A stretch of DNA of 54,771 nt, taken from contig PWFQ01000024.1 in NCBI GenBank assembly GCA_003554105.1, positions 1-54,771 on the forward strand, written 5' to 3'. Position numbers and translations under genes: made by a program. The notes under the pieces were generated by a model that made no database searches, was not told where the DNA came from, and saw nothing but the letters and a program-made list of their open reading frames with translations. Every line of letters starts with the position of its first letter. Position 1 is the stretch's first letter. This stretch comes from Clostridiaceae bacterium. GTDB lineage: Bacteria; Bacillota; Clostridia; Peptostreptococcales; T1SED10-28. Below are positions 17,014 through 25,419 of the stretch, one piece after another.

Positions 17014-18210
17014 TTATTCTTTTTCAAAGTTCTTTTTCATACCGACCCCAATCAGACTACCAAAGACTAAAGCCCAAAAAGGGGCACTGATATTGAAAAG
17101 TTGAAAACTGGACAGTGAGATCAAAAAGGCAATAAATGCTCCAGCTTGATATTGTTCAGTAGAAAAAGCTTTTTGAAAGAAAGACATCAACACAGGCAGC
17201 ATAGCGAGTCCTGCAATTAATTGGATCATTTCCACCGGAAGAACAGTTAAAAGTCCAATTGCATAGGAGGACAAAAGGCCGAATAAAACAAAAATAATTC
17301 CGTCGACCACTGCGGCAATGTAGCGTTTACTAAGATCACTCCCAGCGGAAGAGGATGCACAGATTGCAGTTTTCGGACCTGCAATTGTTGCTCCGTGACC
17401 ACCAAAAAATGCAGAAACAAGACTGGCCCAACCGGTTGTGGTCGTCATGTGGTCTATAGGAGCTGAATATCCCTGAGCAATCAGAACTCCTATCGCTTGT
17501 GCATTATTTACTCCAATTGCAAGTATTGCTACAGGAACAGAGATTGAGAGAATCGGGGAAAGATGAAAAGATGGAAGGATCAACTGTGGGCCCATAAACA
17601 CCATAGTATGATCATAAACATTAAACTGTCGAGTGATAAATAATCCGATAATGGAAAAAGCGATTGCTCCCAAAATGGGCGGAAACTTAGTCAGATTTTT
17701 TACCGATAAAAAGTATCCAATGATGCTTAAAGAAGCAATAATTGGGATCGCCTCGAATGAAGTGATAATGTTCAGTGCAAAGTTTAACATCGATCCGGCA
17801 ACCATGGCCATGATAATAGGAACGGGAATCCACTGAAGTATTTTACTGGTCAGTTTTGAATATCCTAGGATAAGCACTAATAATGATGAGATGATGAAGG
17901 CACCTATAATTGACGAAAAAGAATATTCTTGGAGCAAGGTTCCGATAAAAACTGCTGAAGGGATGGACCACGCTCCGGAAATCGGGATGCGATACTTTAA
18001 AGCCAAGTATATACCCAATAAACCTCCAATTACATACACTGAAAAAATCCAGGAGATCATCTCTCCTTGACTCAATCCACCGTCGGTGGCAACATTCATC
18101 AAAATGACAATAGGACCTGTACATCCGAAAATCGATGCAATCACACCGGCGCTTACGTTGGAGTAACTCATATCGTTTAAGATCCTTTTAAGAGATTTCA
18201 TCATCAACAT
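17014..18210 (-). CDS. BenE-family (benzoate/proton symporter-like) transporter
   Basis: The 398-residue membrane protein has about ten to twelve helices. The N-terminal YSNVSAGVIASIFGCTGP, the SGAWSIPSAVFIGTLL segment and the GGHGATIAGPKTAICA motif are those of the BenE family. Benzoate is the substrate of the named member, but homologues occur in bacteria that do not use benzoate, so the substrate is open. AAGGAGC precedes the ATG. It converges on the DUF2089 pair with a 4-nt gap and is divergent to the radical SAM gene. Confidence 0.88.
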   Translation of the reverse strand: MLMMKSLKRILNDMSYSNVSAGVIASIFGCTGPIVILMNVATDGGLSQGEMISWIFSVYVIGGLLGIYLALKYRIPISGAWSIPSAVFIGTLLQEYSFSSIIGAFIISSLLVLILGYSKLTSKILQWIPVPIIMAMVAGSMLNFALNIITSFEAIPIIASLSIIGYFLSVKNLTKFPPILGAIAFSIIGLFITRQFNVYDHTMVFMGPQLILPSFHLSPILSISVPVAILAIGVNNAQAIGVLIAQGYSAPIDHMTTTTGWASLVSAFFGGHGATIAGPKTAICASSSAGSDLSKRYIAAVVDGIIFVLFGLLSSYAIGLLTVLPVEMIQLIAGLAMLPVLMSFFQKAFSTEQYQAGAFIAFLISLSSFQLFNISAPFWALVFGSLIGVGMKKNFEKE

Positions 18211-18229
18211 CGAATTCGCTCCTTTATTT

Positions 18230-18247
18230 ATGATAAAATAGTATCAT
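18230..18247. promoter_or_regulatory. ATGATA-N6-TATCAT palindrome in a divergent promoter region
   Basis: A perfect 6-6-6 dyad lies midway between the divergent transporter and radical SAM genes. It overlaps a likely -10 (TGATAAAAT) for the plus-strand gene. It may be an operator; no protein is assigned. Confidence 0.35.
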
Positions 18248-18285
18248 ACACAAGAGGAAGGTGCAAAGCGAAAGGGGTCTTACTG

Positions 18286-19155
18286 ATGCATTATAAATTG
18301 TACAAGAATGTGCTCTCACCCAAGAACGGAATGAATCTATACCGCGGATGCACTCATGGATGTATCTATTGTGACAGTCGAAGTCTTTGTTATCAGATGG
18401 ATCATCATTTTGAGGATATTGAAGTGAAGGAACATGCTCCGCAATTGCTGGAAGATACTTTGAAACGCAAAAGAAATAAAGGCATGATTTCAACCGGGGC
18501 CATGGGAGACCCCTATGTACCAATCGAAGAGAAGCTTAAATATACACGGAAATCTCTTGAGATCATTCACAAATACGGCTATGGTCTGGCAATACATACA
18601 AAGTCCGCTTTGATTTTAAGGGATCTGGACCTGTTGGAGGCAATTCACAAAAAAGCAAAATGTGTTGTGCAACTAACGATGACCACATTTGATGAGGATC
18701 TAAGCAAAGTGATTGAACCGAATGTGGCAACAACAAGAGAGAGATTTAACGTGCTAATTGAACTGAAGCAGAGAAATATCCCTACTGTGATCTGGTTGAC
18801 ACCGATTCTACCCTTCATAAACGATACAGAGGAGAATATTCAGGGAATTCTGGCCTATGGAGCTGAATCGGGCGTAAAAGGAATAATGACATTCGGGATT
18901 GGTCTTACATTGAGAGCTGGAAATCGTGAATATTTTTATCATCAGTTGGATCGCCACTTTCCCGGTTTAAAGGAAAAGTACAAGCGGATCTATGGAAATT
19001 CCTACGAGATCCATAGTCCTCACAAACTGGAGTTAATGAGTCTAATCACAGAGTTTTGCGTGAAACACAGCATTCTTTCCAATCAGCACGAAATTTTTTC
19101 CTACCTCAGCAGGTTTGAAATTCCGGAGAAGGATTGCCAATTGAGGATGTTTTAA
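18286..19155 (+). CDS. Radical SAM protein, spore photoproduct lyase-like family
   Basis: The 289-residue protein carries the radical SAM cluster motif CTHGCIYC (C-x3-C-x2-C, residues about 22-29) after an N-terminal NVLSPKNGMNLYRG stretch typical of the SPL-like group. The TGAMGDPYVPIE and IHTKS motifs also fit. It lacks features needed to call it true spore photoproduct lyase, so the reaction is unknown. It stands alone between divergent and convergent neighbours. Confidence 0.85.
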   Translation: MHYKLYKNVLSPKNGMNLYRGCTHGCIYCDSRSLCYQMDHHFEDIEVKEHAPQLLEDTLKRKRNKGMISTGAMGDPYVPIEEKLKYTRKSLEIIHKYGYGLAIHTKSALILRDLDLLEAIHKKAKCVVQLTMTTFDEDLSKVIEPNVATTRERFNVLIELKQRNIPTVIWLTPILPFINDTEENIQGILAYGAESGVKGIMTFGIGLTLRAGNREYFYHQLDRHFPGLKEKYKRIYGNSYEIHSPHKLELMSLITEFCVKHSILSNQHEIFSYLSRFEIPEKDCQLRMF

Positions 19156-19161
19156 ATTTAT

Positions 19162-19185
19162 GGGCCTAATCGGCCCTTTTACTTT
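19162..19185 (+). terminator. Terminator after the radical SAM gene
   Basis: The GGGCC-TAATC-GGCCC hairpin plus T-rich tract begins 6 nt after the stop codon. It overlaps the 3' end of the converging phosphatase gene and could also serve it. Confidence 0.6.
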
Positions 19186-19834
19186 TTAAATAATCCAGTA
19201 GCTGAGAAGGCTGATCAATCACTAGTTCTGCGCCTGCCTGGAGGAGTTCAACCTTCCCTCGAAAGCCCCATGACACACCAATTCCAATAACTCCTGCATT
19301 TTTTGCAGTGATCATATCCACATCGGAATCCCCCAGAAACAGGATTTCATTTGTTTGCAAGCTGAAATTTCTACGATAAGCATCAAGGCTCTTTGGATCT
19401 GGCTTAAGAGGGAATTTTGAGGGTTCCCATCCCTGGACAAAATCAAACTCCCATTGGGAAAAGAAGTGTTCTACGGTCTTTATTGTAAAGTCATGGGGTT
19501 TGTTGGAAAGAATTCCGAGGGTTATTTTCTTTTCTTTTAATTGATTTAACAGATCAGGAATCCCCGGGTAAAGTTTCGAATTGACTTTCCAGTGGACAGA
19601 GAATTCTTCTTTCATTTTTTGTGTGAGCTGTTGTACATGATTCAGGTCAGGATTCTCTTCAGGGAGGGCACGGTGGACGAGATTCGCCATCCCGTTTCCG
19701 ACAAATTGACGATAGCTTTCGATAGGGTGGCTGGGATAGCCTTCGGTTTCCAAGACGTGATTCATTGATTCTGCAATATCTTCAAGAGAATCAAGCAGAG
19801 TGCCGTCTAAATCGAAAAAGATTGCTTTGATCAT
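19166..19834 (-). CDS. HAD-family hydrolase, phosphoglycolate phosphatase-like
   Basis: The 222-residue product has HAD motif I FDLDGTLLDS (residues 7-16), a helical cap domain, motif II LSNKP and motif III/IV FLGDSDVDM. It resembles Gph and PpaX (phosphoglycolate or pyrophosphate phosphatase). GGAGGAAAG precedes the ATG. The exact substrate cannot be told from these motifs. Confidence 0.88.
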   Translation of the reverse strand: MIKAIFFDLDGTLLDSLEDIAESMNHVLETEGYPSHPIESYRQFVGNGMANLVHRALPEENPDLNHVQQLTQKMKEEFSVHWKVNSKLYPGIPDLLNQLKEKKITLGILSNKPHDFTIKTVEHFFSQWEFDFVQGWEPSKFPLKPDPKSLDAYRRNFSLQTNEILFLGDSDVDMITAKNAGVIGIGVSWGFRGKVELLQAGAELVIDQPSQLLDYLKSKRAD

Positions 19835-19947
19835 AATGCTTTCCTCCTTCCATTACTATAAAAAGTATATCATAGAAAGAGAGAAAATCATTAAAATCAG
19901 ACAGGAAGAGATAAATTCAAAGAATTTGAATTTTTCTTTATATCTTT

Positions 19948-19976
19948 TTTAGCTAAAGGGAGGAGTATGATACAAT
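19948..19976 (+). promoter_or_regulatory. Predicted extended -10 promoter of tldD-tldE
   Basis: TGATACAAT (TGn plus TACAAT at 19971-19976) forms an extended -10 element; the -35 match is weak. The same extended -10 sequence occurs before the IclR gene. The start codon lies about 38 nt further on behind AAGGAGGAAG. Confidence 0.42.
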
Positions 19977-20013
19977 ATTTATATGAAAAAAATAATTTAT
20001 AAGGAGGAAGAAT

Positions 20014-21366
20014 ATGGAGATCAAGAACTTCAAATACGCTCTGCCAAAGGAAGGGTTTTCTGATATTCGATATCAGGAATATAAGAACACATTGATTAAA
20101 GGAACGAAAGAAAAAATCGATGAAGTTTCAATGATTCGAAAAAATGGAGGGAATGTTCGTGTTCTAAAAGGTGGAGGGTTCGGAAACTATGCATTTACAG
20201 ATCCTGCAGATGTGGAGATGGCATTTCGGGAAGCAACAATCGCCAGCGAACTCAATCCGGGGAAAGAAACCTTAAAAAGGGTGGAATTTCATATGGAACA
20301 TATCCGGGTATCGCCTGAAAAAGATCCCAGATCAATATCCGTAAAAGAGAAAAAAGATTTGTTACAGAAGTATATTGATTTAATTATGGACAACTCGAAG
20401 ATTGTTGATCTTGAATCCCAATATTACGAACAGTTTACCGATACAATAATTTTGAACAATCAAGGCACGGAAATTCGACAGGAGGAATTGATTTGCGGAA
20501 TGAGCTTTCGAATGACTTCAAAGGAAGGAACCCTAACCCAAATGACCCGACTTTCCTTTGGAGGGACAGAAAGCTTTGATGAGCTCTTAAATAAAGAGCA
20601 GGAAGTAAAAGAAAAAGTGAAACAGACTGTAGATCTGCTTCATGCAAAAACGATTTCCGGGGGCAATTATGATGTGATTTTAGACAGTGATGTGGGAGGA
20701 TTGTTTATCCATGAGGCATTTGGGCACCTATCGGAATCGGATAATTTGATTGGAAATCAAACCTTGGCGGAAACGATGGAACTGGGGACGAAATTCGCCA
20801 TGAAGGATTTTAATGTCATCGATGATCCCACAAAAAAAGGGCACCCCGGAAGTTATGTCTTTGATCATGAGGGGACTAAGGCAAAAAAAGTTTCTTTGAT
20901 TACTGACGGAAATCTAACGGGTCGTCTCCATTCCATGGAAAGTGCAAGTTATATGGACGAGGATCCCACAGGACATGCTCGGGCGAAAAACTTCGGATTT
21001 ACTCCGATTGTTCGAATGGGAAATATCTATATTGATAAGGGCACTAGTACATTAGAACAAATGATTCAATCCATTGATGACGGATTGTACCTTTTTGGAT
21101 CAGCCGGGGGACAAACAAGCGGAGAGACCTTTACCTTTGCAGTTCAGGGAGGATACCGGATTGAAAACGGAAGGATCACGGATATGGTCAGAGACATATC
21201 TTTGACCGGACACTTGTTTACAACCTTGAAAAACATAGAAATGGTTGGGAATTATGTGGAATTCTCCAAAGCCGGAGGATGCGGGAAAGCAGGCCAGATT
21301 CTGATTCAATCGGGGAAAGGGTCTGCTCCGATCAAAATCAAAAATATGGGTATAGGGGGACAATAA
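20014..21366 (+). CDS. tldD: Metalloprotease subunit TldD
   Basis: TldD is the catalytic half of the TldD/TldE heterodimeric protease, which cleaves unfolded or modified peptides. The 450-residue product has the zinc motif HEAFGH (His233, Glu234, His238), which fits HExxxH. Later parts show the GHARAKNFGF and GCGKAGQ segments of the family. It ends one base before the tldE start region, so the two subunits are co-translated. No peptide substrate or RiPP precursor gene is nearby. Confidence 0.95.
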   Translation: MEIKNFKYALPKEGFSDIRYQEYKNTLIKGTKEKIDEVSMIRKNGGNVRVLKGGGFGNYAFTDPADVEMAFREATIASELNPGKETLKRVEFHMEHIRVSPEKDPRSISVKEKKDLLQKYIDLIMDNSKIVDLESQYYEQFTDTIILNNQGTEIRQEELICGMSFRMTSKEGTLTQMTRLSFGGTESFDELLNKEQEVKEKVKQTVDLLHAKTISGGNYDVILDSDVGGLFIHEAFGHLSESDNLIGNQTLAETMELGTKFAMKDFNVIDDPTKKGHPGSYVFDHEGTKAKKVSLITDGNLTGRLHSMESASYMDEDPTGHARAKNFGFTPIVRMGNIYIDKGTSTLEQMIQSIDDGLYLFGSAGGQTSGETFTFAVQGGYRIENGRITDMVRDISLTGHLFTTLKNIEMVGNYVEFSKAGGCGKAGQILIQSGKGSAPIKIKNMGIGGQ

Positions 21367-21367
21367 A

Positions 21368-22684
21368 ATGCAGAACTTACTGAACAGGGCACTAAAAGTC
21401 GCTGATGCAGGCGAAGTCTATAAAAGAGATGTGAAAACTGCATCAGTATCATTGAAAATGGGTAAACTGAAGGATATCCAAGGCGAAAAGAAACGTGAGG
21501 TTTCTCTTCGCATCAATAAAGGGGATCGTATGGGGTTTGCAGTGTCCAACAGTCTTGAGGATGAAACCATTGTGGAAAGAGCCTTGGTTGCCCTCGAGAA
21601 TCAAGAATCAAAAGCTGCAGAATTTCCCTCGGAAAGCCCCCGCATGGTATTCTCCTATTCTCAGGAAGTGGAGAAATTAACGACGAAGGATTTAACAGTT
21701 ATGGTTTATAAACTGCATGATCGACTAAACAGAAAAGCACCTGACGTGCCTACAGCCATTTCCATTCATAAGACCATCAAAAGAGTGGCTTTGAAAAACA
21801 GCAGCGGCTTTTATGAATCCTATGATTATTCCAATCTTTCGATTTCTTTAGGAACCATTACAGAAAAAGGGTTCATGGGAGCAAGCAAAGAATTTTCTTC
21901 CGGCAAAGTGACGGAAATTACCGACAGAGAACTTGATTATCTTCTGGAAATGCATAAGCTTGGGAGAACACAAATTACGCTGGAGAACGAAAGATTGCCA
22001 GTGATTTTCAGCGGAAAAGTAATGGGTGCTCTTATGCTTAGGGTTCTTGGTGGTGTTCATGGTGGAAATGTCTTAAAGGGAGTTTCTCCTGTAAAGAATC
22101 GCATAGGTGAGCAGGTGTTTTCCGAAAAACTGACGATTAGGGATGATGGAAAAATGAACTTTGGCGTGAACACCTGTCTTTTTGATGATGAGGGAACCCC
22201 TGCAAAAAACACGATTATTTATGATAAAGGGAAATTGAAATCCTATCTGGTAAATAGGGATCAAGCCAAGAAGCTTGGGCAGGAGCCAACAGGAAATGCT
22301 ATAAAACGGTCTTTATTCTCCAAGGAAATTGAGGACAAACCCTCAGTATTTGATACGAATCTTATTATAGAGGGTGAGAACCGGGAGGATGAACTGATGA
22401 TCAAAGGAGTTAAAAGAGGGATCCTTATCACCGGAGTCATGGGTGCTCATACAGGAAATATCAACCAGGGAGATTTTTCTCTTAACATTTCTTCGGGGTA
22501 TCTAATTGAAGAGGGAGAACTGAAAGGGCAAGTGAAAGGAGCCATGGTGTCAGGAAATATATACGAACTTTTCAAAAATGTTGAGGCCATTGGAATGCGC
22601 TACGAAGTAATGAGGAGTATTTTTTATCATATGGGTTATTCTCCTATGGTTTTATTTAGTGAAGCATCCATAGTCGGAAAGTAA
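21368..22684 (+). CDS. tldE: Metalloprotease subunit TldE (PmbA)
   Basis: The 438-residue partner of TldD belongs to the same PmbA/TldD fold but lacks the HExxxH zinc site, as expected for the TldE subunit. The segments GVHGGNVLKG, NTIIYDKGKLKSYL and GANTG-like GAHTGN resemble the family. It follows tldD directly, with GGGGACA upstream of the ATG. Confidence 0.93.
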   Translation: MQNLLNRALKVADAGEVYKRDVKTASVSLKMGKLKDIQGEKKREVSLRINKGDRMGFAVSNSLEDETIVERALVALENQESKAAEFPSESPRMVFSYSQEVEKLTTKDLTVMVYKLHDRLNRKAPDVPTAISIHKTIKRVALKNSSGFYESYDYSNLSISLGTITEKGFMGASKEFSSGKVTEITDRELDYLLEMHKLGRTQITLENERLPVIFSGKVMGALMLRVLGGVHGGNVLKGVSPVKNRIGEQVFSEKLTIRDDGKMNFGVNTCLFDDEGTPAKNTIIYDKGKLKSYLVNRDQAKKLGQEPTGNAIKRSLFSKEIEDKPSVFDTNLIIEGENREDELMIKGVKRGILITGVMGAHTGNINQGDFSLNISSGYLIEEGELKGQVKGAMVSGNIYELFKNVEAIGMRYEVMRSIFYHMGYSPMVLFSEASIVGK

Positions 22685-22708
22685 TATGACAAGGCTCTTA
22701 TTAGGAGT

Positions 22709-22737
22709 TTGATTCTATTTATCCATGGGTATATAGG
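22709..22737 (+). promoter_or_regulatory. Possible promoter of the universal stress protein gene
   Basis: TTGATT (22709-22714), a 17-nt spacer and TATAGG (22732-22737) precede the gene by about 25 nt. The -10 match is only 4 of 6. Confidence 0.38.
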
Positions 22738-22761
22738 TAAATAAGAAGGGAGTGGATAAGT

Positions 22762-23211
22762 ATGAAAATTTTAGTTTGCTATGATGGATCGGAGCCTAGC
22801 GTGAGAGCATTGGAGAAGGCTCATCAATTAACCTCCGATTGTGGGATTCATGAAGTGACCCTCGTTCATTCCTACGAAGAAAACTATTGGATTTCCACCT
22901 CCGCTGACGGATACGCCCCAACTCCTGAAAGTCTCGAGCGTTTAAAGGATTTGGAAAAGCGAAAGATTGACGAGAAGAAGGAAGACATGAGTGAAAAAGC
23001 GAAAATGTTCGAAGACACCAATGCTTCGGTAGACATACGGATTGCCCAGGGATACCCTGCAAAAGTAATCACCAAAATTGCTGAAGAGGGCGGGTATGAC
23101 ATGATTATTATTGGAAATCGAGGGCTTGGAGGACTCCGGAAAGTTGTTCTCGGCAGCGTAAGTAATGCAGTTATTCAAGGGACAAATGTGAGTGTTCTCG
23201 TTGTCAAGTAG
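22762..23211 (+). CDS. Universal stress protein (UspA family)
   Basis: The 149-residue product is of normal length. It starts with ILVCYDGSEPS and ends with the nucleotide-binding signature GNRGLGGLRKVVLGSVSNAV, the G-2x-G-9x-G-(S/T) motif of ATP-binding Usp proteins. It is a single gene between its own promoter and terminator. Some TeaABC ectoine transporters are paired with a Usp protein (TeaD); this gene lies too far from the transporter here to claim that role. Confidence 0.93.
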   Translation: MKILVCYDGSEPSVRALEKAHQLTSDCGIHEVTLVHSYEENYWISTSADGYAPTPESLERLKDLEKRKIDEKKEDMSEKAKMFEDTNASVDIRIAQGYPAKVITKIAEEGGYDMIIIGNRGLGGLRKVVLGSVSNAVIQGTNVSVLVVK

Positions 23212-23230
23212 CATTCCCTGTGACTCCAAA

Positions 23231-23268
23231 GAAAAACGTGCATCTCAAAAATGAGGTGCGCGTTTTTC
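23231..23268 (+). terminator. Terminator after the universal stress protein gene
   Basis: The stem AAAAACGTGCATCTCA/TGAGGTGCGCGTTTTT, with two G-U pairs, has an A-rich loop and a T tract, starting 20 nt after the stop codon. Confidence 0.82.
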
Positions 23269-23337
23269 AGTCAGGACGGAGTATGGTCAGGATTATTCGA
23301 TCATTGACTCTTTTGGCTTTGTTAATGAAAAGAAACC

Positions 23338-23367
23338 TTGGATATCTGTAACGAAGAATGGTAAAAT
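23338..23367 (+). promoter_or_regulatory. Possible promoter of the methyltransferase gene
   Basis: TTGGAT, an 18-nt spacer and TAAAAT (23362-23367) lie about 30 nt before the start codon. Confidence 0.4.
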
Positions 23368-23398
23368 AAAACATGTATGACAAAAGAAAGGACTGAAG

Positions 23399-24034
23399 AT
23401 GATGGACAATATAAAAAAAGACCTTGATCAATGTCGAAAACCCCTCGGCACAGAAGGAAAAGAAATGGTTGAACGGATGAATAAAAATCATTACGAGGTG
23501 ACCGGATGGGGACTTCAAATGTTGAACCTGCAGGATGACTCTACGGTAATTGATTTAGGCTGCGGTGGTGGAAAAACTGTTCAAAGGCTTACTATTCACA
23601 CTCCGGATGGAAGAGTGTACGGACTTGATTATTCCGAAGACTGCGTGGAATGGGCAAATCAACTGAATGAAGAAGCGGTCAATGAAGGGAAAGTGGTGAT
23701 TATTCGAGGTGATGTCGGAAATCTTCCCTTTGAGGATGAAATTTTTGATGTGGCCACTGCTGTGGAAACCATCTATTTCTGGCCTGACATTGAAAGATCC
23801 TTTAAAGAAGTATATCGGTCATTAAAGCAAGGGGGAGAGTTTCTGATTATCAATGAGGCATATCCTCATGAAGATCATAAGGAGAAGAACAGGGCCTATG
23901 AAGAAATCGGCGACATGGTGATTCCATCCGGTGATCAACTACACGAATGGTTAAGGAATGCAGGTTTTAAAAAGGTTGTGATTGAACTTGAAGAAGAAAA
24001 AAACTGGATTAGAGCGTTGGCAACGAAGGAATAG
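23399..24034 (+). CDS. Class I SAM-dependent methyltransferase
   Basis: The 211-residue protein has motif I VIDLGCGGGKT (about 49-59), an acidic motif at GLDYSED, and motif post-I GDVGNLPFEDEIFDVATA. It resembles UbiE/Methyltransf_11 small-molecule methyltransferases. Neighbours give no clue to the substrate. A weak AAAGAAAGG site precedes tandem ATG codons. Confidence 0.85.
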   Translation: MMDNIKKDLDQCRKPLGTEGKEMVERMNKNHYEVTGWGLQMLNLQDDSTVIDLGCGGGKTVQRLTIHTPDGRVYGLDYSEDCVEWANQLNEEAVNEGKVVIIRGDVGNLPFEDEIFDVATAVETIYFWPDIERSFKEVYRSLKQGGEFLIINEAYPHEDHKEKNRAYEEIGDMVIPSGDQLHEWLRNAGFKKVVIELEEEKNWIRALATKE

Positions 24035-24082
24035 AGGGAATTTATCGTGAGTTTCAGTGTATTTACAAAAAACGAAATCATT

Positions 24083-24197
24083 TCATCCACACTTTATACA
24101 CAGACTTATACACATTATGCACAGACCGACCGGTGATGATTTTCAGCAAAAAAAGAAAAAGAATCCACACATAAGGGACTCTTCTTTTTGTGGATAA
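24083..24197. promoter_or_regulatory. Cluster of DnaA-box sequences
   Basis: Within 115 bp there are TCATCCACA (24083-24091, one mismatch), TTATACACA (24094-24102), TTATACACA (24106-24114) and TTATGCACA (24115-24123) on the plus strand. A perfect TTATCCACA lies on the minus strand (24189-24197). The four tight boxes are head-to-tail and 9-12 bp apart. The gap holds no gene and no DnaA, DnaN or RpmH gene is near, so this looks like a DnaA-binding cluster away from the origin, by analogy with the DnaA-box clusters of Bacillus subtilis. Confidence 0.6.
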
Positions 24198-24245
24198 GAG
24201 ATAAGTGTGAGCGTGTCAAAAAAGTATTTTGTGAATCAATACAAG

Positions 24246-24280
24246 ATAAACACCATCTGGATAATCAGATGGTGTTTTTT
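24246..24280. terminator. Bidirectional terminator before the CDGSH gene
   Basis: A perfect 12-bp stem (24248-24259 with 24266-24277, loop GATAAT) is flanked by A and T tracts. It can end the minus-strand CDGSH transcript and anything entering from the left. Confidence 0.85.
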
Positions 24281-24287
24281 ATGGTGA

Positions 24288-24935
24288 CTAATCTGCTTTA
24301 AAATCCTCATCGATATGATGACCATCACAGAAAGGTTTGTTTTTGGAATGCCCACATCGACATAAAGTATAATGCTCTTCGCATTCGGCCTTGGAACCAC
24401 GATCATCTTTTAGCTTGATTCCTCCGGTGACCTTTAAAGGACCGTCTTTTGAAGTTGTAATCCCCAACTCGTGTCCGAATTCCTGATAACGGCGATCACC
24501 AAATCCATAACTTAAAGCACCGGAAGGACATTTTTCTATGGTGTTGATAATTTCTTCGGGAGCAGCTCCATCGGGATCGATCCATGGACGTCCTTCTTTT
24601 TTGAAAACTGAGGGTAAAAGATCAACACAACTGCGATCATGAGAACAGACTCCACGGTTATCATAAATAGTAATTGTCTCTCCTTCGTACTTCTTTACTT
24701 CATCCTTAATACGATCCTTCTTTTTTAATTCATTGAGCCCTTTTTCTTCATGGGAGCCATCACAATAGGGCTTCATTTTAGAGTTACCACAGCGGCAAAG
24801 TGCTGTGACAGGTTTTGTGTCCAGGGACTCCCCTTTTGAGTTTTTCAATGTTTCCAAATCCGTAACTAAATAATTTGAGTAAGCTGTTGTCACAATGGTT
24901 GGAATCGTTTTCTTGTCTTTCTCTTCTTTTGGCAT
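24288..24935 (-). CDS. CDGSH iron-sulfur protein with a central 4Fe-4S-type domain
   Basis: The roughly 215-residue protein has two mitoNEET-type motifs. Near the N-terminus is CRCGNSKMKPYCDGSH and near the C-terminus CRCGHSKNKPFCDGHH, each giving the 3-Cys/1-His ligands of a [2Fe-2S] cluster. Between them lies a Fer4_19-like domain with CSHDRSC and a later KCPSGAL. The ATG at 24935 follows GGAGGG; the GTG two codons earlier lies in that site. It probably handles electrons or stores clusters; no partner gene is adjacent. Confidence 0.87.
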   Translation of the reverse strand: MPKEEKDKKTIPTIVTTAYSNYLVTDLETLKNSKGESLDTKPVTALCRCGNSKMKPYCDGSHEEKGLNELKKKDRIKDEVKKYEGETITIYDNRGVCSHDRSCVDLLPSVFKKEGRPWIDPDGAAPEEIINTIEKCPSGALSYGFGDRRYQEFGHELGITTSKDGPLKVTGGIKLKDDRGSKAECEEHYTLCRCGHSKNKPFCDGHHIDEDFKAD

Positions 24936-25182
24936 AAACACCCTCCTTTAAACTTAGTTCATATAATACGGTACTGTTTTCTAAAATATACCCGCTTTTC
25001 ATTTGAGTATTCACACAACGATAAAATACCATTTCATTAATCTTTGATTCAATATAAAAGATGGATTAAAGAGAGGGAATGAAACCATTACTTTAGAATT
25101 TGCATCATAAATTGAAATAACAACTATACAAAAATAACTATATGAACAGAATAAACTATTTGAAAATTTCTGAAAATATCCG
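24936..25182. other. AT-rich gap without recognised features
   Basis: This is the left half of a gene-free stretch of almost 500 bases between the minus-strand CDGSH gene and the PanB-like operon. It must hold the CDGSH promoter, but no convincing -35/-10 pair stood out. I saw no RNA gene, riboswitch core or long repeat. Confidence 0.5.
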
Positions 25183-25211
25183 TTGACACTGAAAAAAAAG
25201 TATATTAGTAT
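25183..25211 (+). promoter_or_regulatory. Sigma-A promoter of the PanB-like operon
   Basis: A perfect TTGACA (25183-25188), a 17-nt spacer and TAGTAT (25206-25211, 4 of 6) predict a start near 25218. The leader would be about 200 nt long; apart from the operator copies I recognise nothing in it. Confidence 0.65.
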
Positions 25212-25217
25212 CATAAG

Positions 25218-25232
25218 TAGAACAGCGTTCTA
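25218..25232. promoter_or_regulatory. Operator palindrome at the predicted start site of the PanB-like operon
   Basis: TAGAAC-AGC-GTTCTA is a perfect 6-3-6 dyad that begins at the predicted transcription start, where a bound repressor would block initiation. The IclR gene at the other end of this gene group is the nearest regulator candidate, but that link is inferred only from proximity. Confidence 0.6.
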
Positions 25233-25335
25233 TTTAATGAAAAAACATAAGACCCAGATTATCAGATTAGCACAGGATATTTGTCTGATATAAGTTTTGT
25301 TTAGAGAAGAAACGAGAATCAATTTAGGACAAAAA

Positions 25336-25350
25336 TAGACCGATGTTCTA
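25336..25350. promoter_or_regulatory. Second copy of the operator palindrome
   Basis: TAGACC-GAT-GTTCTA repeats the 6-3-6 dyad with one mismatch, 118 bp downstream in the leader. Two copies at this distance would allow looping or a downstream roadblock. Confidence 0.5.
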
Positions 25351-25419
25351 ATTACTTAAAATTATCCCAAAGAAGTGTCCATAACCATGGGATTATAATT
25401 TTATAAGGAGGAGAGATGA

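Noticed and set aside
24083-24197. Interpretation of the DnaA-box cluster as the chromosome origin
   Set aside because: dnaA, dnaN, rpmH and gyrase genes are absent and no clear AT-rich unwinding element with ordered boxes was seen.
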